Shown piece by piece: positions 54,835-64,000 of a stretch of DNA of 64,000 nucleotides. The DNA is taken from assembly GCF_019084045.1 (NCBI RefSeq), contig NZ_JAHRED010000002.1:186001-250000 (forward strand), in the 5' to 3' direction. Below the pieces are notes generated by a model, which saw nothing but the letters and a program-made list of their open reading frames with translations, was not told the DNA's origin and did not search any database. Both the position numbers and the translations under genes were made by a program. The stretch's first letter is position 1. Each line of letters begins with the position of its first letter. This DNA is from Paeniglutamicibacter quisquiliarum (GTDB taxonomy: Bacteria > Actinomycetota > Actinomycetes > Actinomycetales > Micrococcaceae).

Positions 54835-55206
54835 ATGACAGGGTCGGACATCGCCGGACTCATTGCGGCAGGCGTTTTTGCCGTGCTGGTGGCATTGCTT
54901 GCCATCCCCATCTGGAAGCTCGGGAAGGTGTTCGATGAGCTGCGCGGCGCCGTAAGGGACGTCTCCGACGGCACCACGCCGCTGCTGACCGAGGTCACCA
55001 ACACCGTGGCAACCACCAATGACCAGCTTCGCAAGGTCGACGGCATCACCTCGCATGTCTCCGATGCGTCGGCCAACATCAGCGCACTGTCCTCCCTGAC
55101 TGCAGCCACCGTCGGCAGGCCGCTGATCAAGATCGCGGCATTCACCGCCGGGGTCCGTTCGGTCCTCGATACCAAGCCGACCGGCAAGGGACGACGCTCG
55201 CGCTGA
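54835..55206 (+). CDS. DUF948 domain-containing membrane protein
   Basis: This 123-residue protein has an N-terminal membrane helix (IAGLIAAGVFAVLVALLAIP), a coiled-coil segment (VFDELRGAVRDVSDGTTPLL, then NDQLRKVDGITSHVSDASAN) and a basic tail ending KGRRSR. This is the DUF948 layout, related to general-stress YtxG-like proteins. ATG 54835 has GAGGA nine bases upstream; ATG 54808 is an alternative with a near-duplicate ribosome-binding region. The conserved position between rpsD and alaS in actinobacteria suggests an envelope or cell-division accessory role (inference). Confidence 0.8.
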   Translation: MTGSDIAGLIAAGVFAVLVALLAIPIWKLGKVFDELRGAVRDVSDGTTPLLTEVTNTVATTNDQLRKVDGITSHVSDASANISALSSLTAATVGRPLIKIAAFTAGVRSVLDTKPTGKGRRSR

Positions 55207-55304
55207 TTCCGGCCCGAAACTTGGGGCCTTGGCAGCAGCCGCCTGATGGCCCCTGCCATGGGGCAGCGCACGTTCCAACCATCCACGAAACGAGGAAACC
55301 GCAG

Positions 55305-55538
55305 ATGAAGAAACTATTCTGGGTCGGCATCGGAATCGGCGTCGGCGTCCTGACCGCCCGCAAGCTCGGCGAAGCCCGGGACCTTGCCAGCTCCGACGGA
55401 CTGAACCGCACCGTTGGCCGCATCAGCGACTCGCTGCAGGAACTGGCCGAGGCCTTCCGCACCGGGATGAATGAGCGGGAAACCGAATTGCGCCAGGCCC
55501 TGGGCCTGGATGAAACACCTGGCCCAAGCCACCACTAG
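55305..55538 (+). CDS. Small membrane-anchored protein (DUF6167-like)
   Basis: This 77-residue protein starts MKKLFWVGIGIGVGVLTARK, a glycine-rich N-terminal membrane helix, followed by an amphipathic helix (LQELAEAFRTGMNERETELR) and a polar tail. The sequence resembles the small DUF6167 proteins that precede alaS in actinobacteria. CGAGGAAA lies seven bases before the ATG. Function is unknown; pairing with the DUF948 protein upstream is plausible. Confidence 0.7.
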   Translation: MKKLFWVGIGIGVGVLTARKLGEARDLASSDGLNRTVGRISDSLQELAEAFRTGMNERETELRQALGLDETPGPSHH

Positions 55539-55689
55539 ACTTGTTTTCGTGGCACGCGTGCCGATGACCGCCGTCATGGCGGTTCCCGGCAGCACGCACT
55601 TCCCCCGCCGAAAGGCCACGGGGGGAGCGGCAGACGAAAGCCACACCCAAGCACAGCGCCCGTAAGCACGAAGGGATCGAAGAGGAACG

Positions 55690-58371
<2,682 letters not shown>

Positions 58372-58412
58372 CCTCGGCGTCCGGGTCCTGGGCGCCAACC
58401 CCGCGTCCCGGG

Positions 58413-58901
58413 GTGCTGCTTGGCGTCGACGTGGGCATGGCCCGCGTCGGCGTCGCGGCCAGTGACCGCGACGGGGTGTTGGCCACCCCGGTCAAAACGC
58501 TGAAACGCGATGTGAAGAAGTCCAGTGACATTTCCGTTCTGGTGAAGCTGGCCGCCGAGCGCGAGGCAGCGCAGATCTATGTCGGCCTGCCGCGCTCGAT
58601 GTCGGGCGGGGAAACTGCCTCAACCACCATGGCCCGGGATTATGCCCGTGACTTGGCTAATGCACTTCTGCGCACCGGATCGGACGTGGAGGTGCGACTG
58701 GTGGACGAGCGACTGACCACCGTCAGCGCCCATCGTTCGCTGCACGATGCCGGACTGGACGGGCGCAAGCACCGTGCGGTGGTTGACCAGGTCGCTGCCG
58801 TGGAGATTCTCCAGCAGGTGCTCGAAATGCGCCGCAATGGCCAGGTTTCGCCCGGCCAGCTCGCGGCCCCTGGCGTCGACGGGCCAGGCGATGACGACTG
58901 A
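58413..58901 (+). CDS. ruvX: Holliday junction resolvase-like / pre-16S rRNA nuclease YqgF
   Basis: This 162-residue RNase H-fold protein starts VLLGVDVGMARVGVAASDRD, with the first catalytic Asp in GVDVG, then IYVGLPRSMSGGET, VRLVDERLTTVSAHR and the C-terminal DQVAAVEILQQVL with the last acidic residue. The frame is open 14 codons further upstream to the alaS stop without a standard start, so the N-terminus may differ. GTG 58413 is the first usable start. YqgF processes the 5' end of 16S rRNA in E. coli. The stop lies in the region upstream of mltG. Confidence 0.9.
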   Translation: MLLGVDVGMARVGVAASDRDGVLATPVKTLKRDVKKSSDISVLVKLAAEREAAQIYVGLPRSMSGGETASTTMARDYARDLANALLRTGSDVEVRLVDERLTTVSAHRSLHDAGLDGRKHRAVVDQVAAVEILQQVLEMRRNGQVSPGQLAAPGVDGPGDDD

Positions 58902-59073
58902 GGCGGGACGATCCGCCGACGCCGGCCGGAAACCCGGGAGCCCCGACGCCCCCGATGCACTGCCCTGCGACCCCGCTTTGGGTTACGATCGCATGAGATC
59001 TGAATCGGCTGAAGAAGTGGGCCCGCGTCGCCCCTCGGCTACTACGTTGCCTGCGGGCAAGGGAGAAAACCGC

Positions 59074-61137
59074 ATGACTAACGAATCGTCCATCGATTCT
59101 CCGCGCCACGAATCCGGGGTTTCGCCCCGGCGTGCCGCCCGTGCCGCGCGCGAAAATGCAGAGCGCACCCGCAGCGAGGCGCAGCCCCCGGCTCCGGAAG
59201 CCGCCCACGGGCAGTCCGCCGCCCCCGACCCGGCCTTGCCGGAGCGTCCCTCCGCCGCCGAGGCGGCCAAGGAGGCGGCGGAACTCAAGGCCGCCGCGGC
59301 GGCAGAGGATGCCCGCGTCGCAGCGGAGGATGCCCGCATCCAGGCGGAGGGGGAGCGCACCAAGGCACTCGACGCCGCCCAACGAGCCCGCACCCAGAGC
59401 GCCCAACGTGCGCGCAAGGAAGCCATTGAGGCCCAGCGCGCCGCGGCCGAACGCGTTCGCCAGACCCTTCGGGCCAACGCCGCCCCGCTTCGCGACAGGT
59501 CGGCCGCCGCCCGAAGCGCGGTCACCCCCGATACAGCCACCGCTGCACCGCAGGCGCCGGACCGCAATCCGGTGCGGCCCGCCGCGAACACGCCCGTTGA
59601 CCGCGATGCCCCCCGGGCAGGGAACGCCGGCCAAGCCGTCTCCGCGGTCCCCGACGCCACCCCGGCCCAGGTGTCCTCACCGGCAGGTGCCCGGTCCGTG
59701 CCGCCGGCCCCGTCCAAGCCGCCGGTAGTGAAGGCGGCCTACGCCCCTGCGGAATCGGCACCAGAGACAATGGACGGGACAATCGGCGGTGGTGCGGATT
59801 CCGCCGCGACACCTTCCGACGCCCTCCCGGGCCAGGCGCCCACCGGGCATTCCCCGGCCCCGCCGGCAACGGTGCGCGGCCATCAACCGCCGGCCGCAGC
59901 CGATGCACGGGCCACCGCGGTCACCAACGCCGACGAAGCCCGCCACCATGGCTCCGAGCAACTTTCCACGGACCTTCACGAGGGGCCACCTGCCCATCCG
60001 ACGGAGCCGCACGGGTCGCTGGAACGCCAAAACCTGTTCCTGACCTCCACCTCGTCAAACCTGCAGGCCCGCAGGGCACGGCGTCGCCGGCGCAACTGGA
60101 TCGTGCTGGCGGTGCTCTTGGGCTTCTGCGCAGTCATCTTCGGCATCGTGATCTCGCTCCAGGGCCTGATGGACCGAGTGAGCCCCCGGGACTTCCCGGC
60201 ACCCGGCGGCGAGGCCGTCACCTTCGAGGTGAAATCCGGTTGGGGTGCCCAGCAAATCGGGCGCGAGCTCGAAAGCCGGGAGATCGTGGCCAGCGACAAG
60301 CTGTTCCTCGAGGCCATCCAATTGGTGGAGACAGAGAGCCGCGAGATCCATCCCGGCACCTACGAGCTGCGCCGCGAAATGCCCGCCCTGTCCGCGGCGG
60401 AGATCCTGATCGGCGAGCCCGCCGCCAAGGTGTCCTACGTGGCCATCAAGCAAAACACCCGCATGAACCAGGTACTGGAAGAAATCTCCACGGCCACCGG
60501 CCTGTCCTCCATTGAACTCGGGGCCCTCGCCGAGGATCCCGAGGCCTTCGGCCTCAACCCCGAGATCCCGAACCTGGAAGGCTACCTGCACCCGGGAGAA
60601 TACCGCTTCCCGCTGGACGTCGATGCCACGACGGTGCTCAAGACCCTGGTCGATGCGACACTCAAGACGCTGGGGGACAACGGCGTCACCGACGCGGACC
60701 AGCAGTACCACGTGCTGCAGGTCGCCTCGATCCTGCAGGCCGAGGCCCGCCAGAACGACTACGGCACCGTGGCCGGTGCGCTGGAGAACCGCCTGCACCC
60801 CAGCAACACCGAGACCAACGGACTGCTGCAGGTCGACTCGGCGGTGATCTACGGGCTGGACAGGTACACCCTGCAGATCAGCGAAAAGGAAAAGAAGGAT
60901 GCGGGCAACGCGTACAACACCTACGTGCACAAGGGCCTGCCGCCGACGCCGATCGGCTCCCCGGGCGACCCCGCGATCAAGGCCGCGGCGAACCCGGCGC
61001 CCAACGACTTCTACTACTGGGTCACGGTGGACACCAACAGCGGCCTGACGAAGTTCGCCAAGACCTACGCCGAGCACCGCGTGAACCAGAACGAATTCCG
61101 CGCCTGGTGCGCCGCCAACACGGACGTCTGCAAGTGA
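59074..61137 (+). CDS. mltG: Endolytic murein transglycosylase MltG
   Basis: This 687-residue protein begins with a cytoplasmic N-terminal region of about 335 residues that is Ala/Pro/Glu/Arg-rich, with a coiled-coil core near 70-135. It has one membrane helix at 340-360 ([20 protein letters not shown]), a LysM-like domain ([20 protein letters not shown]), and the YceG domain with catalytic E557 in [10 protein letters not shown] and the C-terminal [15 protein letters not shown]. It cleaves nascent glycan strands and sets their length. E. coli MltG has 340 residues, so the extension doubles its size. AGGGAGAA precedes ATG 59074. Confidence 0.92.
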   Translation: MTNESSIDSPRHESGVSPRRAARAARENAERTRSEAQPPAPEAAHGQSAAPDPALPERPSAAEAAKEAAELKAAAAAEDARVAAEDARIQAEGERTKALDAAQRARTQSAQRARKEAIEAQRAAAERVRQTLRANAAPLRDRSAAARSAVTPDTATAAPQAPDRNPVRPAANTPVDRDAPRAGNAGQAVSAVPDATPAQVSSPAGARSVPPAPSKPPVVKAAYAPAESAPETMDGTIGGGADSAATPSDALPGQAPTGHSPAPPATVRGHQPPAAADARATAVTNADEARHHGSEQLSTDLHEGPPAHPTEPHGSLERQNLFLTSTSSNLQARRARRRRRNWIVLAVLLGFCAVIFGIVISLQGLMDRVSPRDFPAPGGEAVTFEVKSGWGAQQIGRELESREIVASDKLFLEAIQLVETESREIHPGTYELRREMPALSAAEILIGEPAAKVSYVAIKQNTRMNQVLEEISTATGLSSIELGALAEDPEAFGLNPEIPNLEGYLHPGEYRFPLDVDATTVLKTLVDATLKTLGDNGVTDADQQYHVLQVASILQAEARQNDYGTVAGALENRLHPSNTETNGLLQVDSAVIYGLDRYTLQISEKEKKDAGNAYNTYVHKGLPPTPIGSPGDPAIKAAANPAPNDFYYWVTVDTNSGLTKFAKTYAEHRVNQNEFRAWCAANTDVCK

Positions 61138-62036
61138 GTGTCCCCGCGGCAACCCGCCGTGCCGCGGTGCTGGGCCACCCGATCGGGCACTCCCGGTCGC
61201 CGCTGCTGCACGGGGCCGCCTACCGCGCGCTGGGCGTGGACATCGACTACAGCGCGATCGACATGCTCCCGGAGGATGCGGCAGCCTTTGCCGCCCGGCT
61301 GCGCACCGAACCCGGCTGGGTCGGCGTCTCGGTCACCATGCCGCTGAAGGCGGCGCTGATCCCGCACCTGGACGCCCTCTCCGAGCGCGTGCAGCGCCTG
61401 GGCGCCCTGAACACCGTGGTGGTGGAGCACGTCGCCGGATCCGTCCGGCTGACCGGGCACAACACCGACGTCGACGGGATCGTGCGCGCACTCCAGGAGG
61501 CGCTGCCCGCGCGCCGCGGGAGCACCGCGCCGCGGGAGCGCCGCGCCGCGATCCTGGGCGCGGGCAACACGGCCCTCGCCGCGCTGGAGGCCTGCTCCCT
61601 GCTGGGCCTCACGCACGTGGACCTGGCGGTCCGCAACGCGGCACGCGCAGAGCCGGCCCTGGCCCTGGCGCGGACGCTCGGCCTGGCCTGCGCCGCCGTG
61701 GAGGTATCGGCGGCGGCCGGGCGGCTGGCAGACTACGAGGTCGTCATCTCGACGCTTCCCGCGCATGCAGCCGACGAACTCATCGGCCCCCTGGGCCTGG
61801 ACCGGGCAACCGGGATCCCGGCGCCCGGGGCGGTGCTGCTGGATGTCGCCTACGACCCCTGGCCCTCGGCGATCGCAACGGCCTGGGAGTCCTTTGGCGG
61901 CACCGTGGTGTCGGGAATGTCGATGCTGGTGCACCAGGGCGTGGAGCAGGTCAAGTACTTTTCAGGAATTCAGGACGCCGACTGGCGCCACGTCACAAAT
62001 GTGATGTGCGACGCAGTGGGGCTATCCCGGCCCTAA
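61134..62036 (+). CDS. aroE: Shikimate dehydrogenase
   Basis: This 300-residue protein has the substrate-binding [20 protein letters not shown], the catalytic lysine in [17 protein letters not shown] and D in GHNTDVDG, the NADP loop [16 protein letters not shown], and the C-terminal [16 protein letters not shown]. It reduces 3-dehydroshikimate. GTG 61134 overlaps the mltG stop by 4 nt (GTGA). It is the first gene of aroE-aroC-aroK. Confidence 0.92.
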   Translation: MSVPAATRRAAVLGHPIGHSRSPLLHGAAYRALGVDIDYSAIDMLPEDAAAFAARLRTEPGWVGVSVTMPLKAALIPHLDALSERVQRLGALNTVVVEHVAGSVRLTGHNTDVDGIVRALQEALPARRGSTAPRERRAAILGAGNTALAALEACSLLGLTHVDLAVRNAARAEPALALARTLGLACAAVEVSAAAGRLADYEVVISTLPAHAADELIGPLGLDRATGIPAPGAVLLDVAYDPWPSAIATAWESFGGTVVSGMSMLVHQGVEQVKYFSGIQDADWRHVTNVMCDAVGLSRP

Positions 62037-62068
62037 TCGGAGCGCGGGTACATGGCAGGATGGAGTAC

Positions 62069-63271
62069 ATGTTGCGTTGGTTGACGGCGGGCGAATCACA
62101 CGGCCCCGCATTGGTTGGAATTATCGAGGGACTGCCCGCGGGCATTGCCATCTCTTCACAGGATGTGCGCGATGCCCTCGCACGCCGGCGCCTGGGCTAC
62201 GGCCGCGGTGCGCGGATGAAGTTCGAGCAGGACCAGGTGTCCTTCATGGGCGGGGTGCGCCACGGGATCACCCAGGGCGGCCCGGTGGCCATCGAGGTGG
62301 GAAACACCGAGTGGCCCAAATGGGAAAAGGTCATGAACCCCGACGCGGTGGACCCCGAGGAACTGGCCTCGATGGCGCGCAACGCGCCGCTGACCCGCCC
62401 GCGCCCCGGACACGCCGACTTCACCGGCATGCAGAAGTACGGCTTCGACGACGCCCGCCCGGTCCTGGAGCGCGCCTCGGCCCGCGAGACCGCCGCCCGC
62501 GTGGCGCTGGGCTCGGTGGCGGCGAACTTCCTGGCCCAGCTGGGCGTCGAGCTGGTCTCCCACACCGTCTCGGTCGGCACCGTCGCCTCCCCGGAGAATT
62601 CGCCGCTGCCGCGCGCGGCCGACGTGCGCGCGCTGGACGCCGATCCGCTGCGCTGCTTTGACGCGGACACCTCCGAGGCCATGGTCGCCGAGGTCGACGC
62701 CGCCCACAAGGAGGGGGAGACCCTCGGCGGCATCGTCGAGGTGCTGGCCTACAACCTGCCCCCGGGCCTGGGCTCCTACGTGCACTGGGACCGCCGCCTC
62801 GACGCGCGCCTTGCCGGTGCCCTCATGGGCATCCAGGCGATCAAGGGCGTGGAGGTCGGCGACGGCTTCCTGACCGCCTCGCGCCGCGGATCCGCCGCCC
62901 ACGACGAGATCGTGCGCGGCGAGGACGGGGTCATCGACCGCTCGGGCAACAAGGCCGGCGGCATCGAGGGCGGCATGAGCATCGGGGACGTGCTGCGCGT
63001 GCGTGCGGCCATGAAGCCGATCGCCACCGTCCCGCGCGCCCTGCGCACCATCGACACCGCCACCGGCGAGGCGACCACCGCGCACCACCAGCGCTCGGAT
63101 GTCTGTGCGGTCCCGGCCGCCGGCGTGGTCGCCGAGGCCATGGTCGCCCTGGTGCTGGCCCAGGCCATGCTGGAGAAGTTCGGCGGCGACTCGCTCGGCG
63201 AGGTCAAGCGGAACCTGGAGAACTACCTTTCGGCCATCCCCGGGAACCTGGGGTCGGTCCGCCTTCCATGA
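62069..63271 (+). CDS. aroC: Chorismate synthase
   Basis: This 400-residue protein starts [20 protein letters not shown], the invariant N-terminus, with FMN-binding elements [36 protein letters not shown], and a C-terminal [16 protein letters not shown]. It converts EPSP to chorismate. ATG 62069 was chosen over ATG 62060 because [12 protein letters not shown] is the family start. Its stop overlaps the aroK ATG. Confidence 0.95.
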   Translation: MLRWLTAGESHGPALVGIIEGLPAGIAISSQDVRDALARRRLGYGRGARMKFEQDQVSFMGGVRHGITQGGPVAIEVGNTEWPKWEKVMNPDAVDPEELASMARNAPLTRPRPGHADFTGMQKYGFDDARPVLERASARETAARVALGSVAANFLAQLGVELVSHTVSVGTVASPENSPLPRAADVRALDADPLRCFDADTSEAMVAEVDAAHKEGETLGGIVEVLAYNLPPGLGSYVHWDRRLDARLAGALMGIQAIKGVEVGDGFLTASRRGSAAHDEIVRGEDGVIDRSGNKAGGIEGGMSIGDVLRVRAAMKPIATVPRALRTIDTATGEATTAHHQRSDVCAVPAAGVVAEAMVALVLAQAMLEKFGGDSLGEVKRNLENYLSAIPGNLGSVRLP

Positions 63272-63810
63272 GCACCCCGATCTTCCTGATCGGGCCGATG
63301 GCCAGCGGCAAGAGCGCCGTCGGCGCGCTCCTGGCGCGCCTGCTGGGCACGACCCTGATCGACACCGATGCGATCGTTGTCGCGGCCAACGGCCCGATCC
63401 CGGACATCTTTGCCGCCCACGGCGAGGAAGGTTTCCGCCGCTTCGAGGCCCGCGCGCTGGCCGAGGCCGTGCGCCCGGCTCCCGGGAACGATCCCGGGGC
63501 GTCCCCTGCCGCCCCGGCGGTCGTGGCCACCGGGGGAGGTGCGGTGCTTTCGGCAGCAAACCGCGAGGTCATCGCCTCCGGATTCAGCGTCTACCTGCTC
63601 ACAGACGCCGCCACCGTCGCCCCGCGCATCGGGGGCGACACGACCCGGCCGCTGCTCGGCGGCACGCCGATGGAATCGTGGTGCCGCATCTTTTCCGAGC
63701 GCAGCGGGCTCTACGAGGCGACCGCGACGTTGACCATCGACACACGGGGGCTGACGGCGGAGGAAATTGCCGAGTCAATCCTCACTGCCTACCGTGATGC
63801 CGGACACTGA
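63268..63810 (+). CDS. aroK: Shikimate kinase
   Basis: This 180-residue P-loop kinase has Walker [10 protein letters not shown] (9-17), shikimate-binding D in LIDTDAI, the [12 protein letters not shown] helix, ATGGGAV, and a lid with RPLLGG. The segment between the helix and ATGGGAV is a little longer than usual ([15 protein letters not shown]). It is coupled to aroC by a 4-nt overlap. Confidence 0.93.
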   Translation: MSTPIFLIGPMASGKSAVGALLARLLGTTLIDTDAIVVAANGPIPDIFAAHGEEGFRRFEARALAEAVRPAPGNDPGASPAAPAVVATGGGAVLSAANREVIASGFSVYLLTDAATVAPRIGGDTTRPLLGGTPMESWCRIFSERSGLYEATATLTIDTRGLTAEEIAESILTAYRDAGH

Positions 63811-64000
63811 AACACCATCTGGGAGGCCGAAACACGTAGGCTTAAGTTCGGCGAGGGGCGCATTGGCGCGCCCCGAGCATGGCTAGAAGTCACCGGCGAA
63901 GACCGGTTGGCGCGTTTTCACTCACGCACCGAGGACCCACTGCAACACCGCGCAAGCGGGTTTCGGCCCCGGCGCGCTACGCAGCACTTTGGAGGATCCA
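63811..64000 (+). other. Gap after aroK ending in a ribosome-binding site
   Basis: It includes a GGGGCGC/GCGCCCC hairpin near 63855-63874. TTTGGAGGATCCA ends the window, so the next gene (by synteny aroB) probably starts at or just after base 64001. Confidence 0.5.

Overview
The window is GC-rich actinobacterial chromosome with strong third-position G/C bias. Gene content and order point to the family Micrococcaceae (Arthrobacter, Paeniglutamicibacter or a close relative): ruvCAB-yajC-secDF-rel, hisS-aspS, rarA-rpsD-alaS-ruvX-mltG-aroECK, and thrS-HIT-pdxS. The genus is inferred, not proven. No rRNA, tRNA or CRISPR array was found.

Region 1 (1-15 kb) is accessory and stress-related. It holds an AraC-type regulator divergent from an NmrA/DUF1772 redox pair (the DUF1772 gene is frameshifted), four small VOC/glyoxalase-fold proteins, and a DUF1206 membrane protein without a normal start codon. 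An SOS pair follows: a DUF6504 gene and a DnaE2-like polymerase gene, whose promoters share the same LexA-box layout. Next come a STAND-like ATPase, a hipBA toxin-antitoxin operon behind three operator-like palindromes exactly 60 bp apart, and an AhpD-like protein.

Region 2 (15-32.7 kb) starts with thrS-HIT and pdxS. A 12.6 kb block then separates pdxS from its partner pdxT. This block carries a large RHS/YD-repeat polymorphic toxin gene whose core-to-tip junction is deleted and out of frame, an overlapping small membrane protein (candidate immunity), two further AT-rich orphan genes, a decayed IS481-like transposase, a GNAT/M3-peptidase pair and a CapA-like lipoprotein.

Region 3 (32-48 kb) is core housekeeping: pdxT, yebC, ruvCAB (Holliday junctions), yajC-secD-secF (protein export), rel (stringent response), an AbiEi-like gene, a DUF349 protein, hisS and aspS. 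Strong intrinsic terminators separate the units.

Region 4 (48-52 kb) is a small accessory patch: a PadR regulator with a membrane partner carrying two compensating frameshifts, dtd, and an HNH endonuclease gene with a 5' frameshift.

Region 5 (52-64 kb) returns to core: rarA with a long acidic insert, rpsD, two small envelope proteins, alaS, ruvX, mltG, aroE, aroC and aroK. The window ends at what looks like the ribosome-binding site of the next gene, probably aroB. Several genes carry single-base indels. Whether these are real decay or assembly errors should be settled before functional claims are made about those genes.
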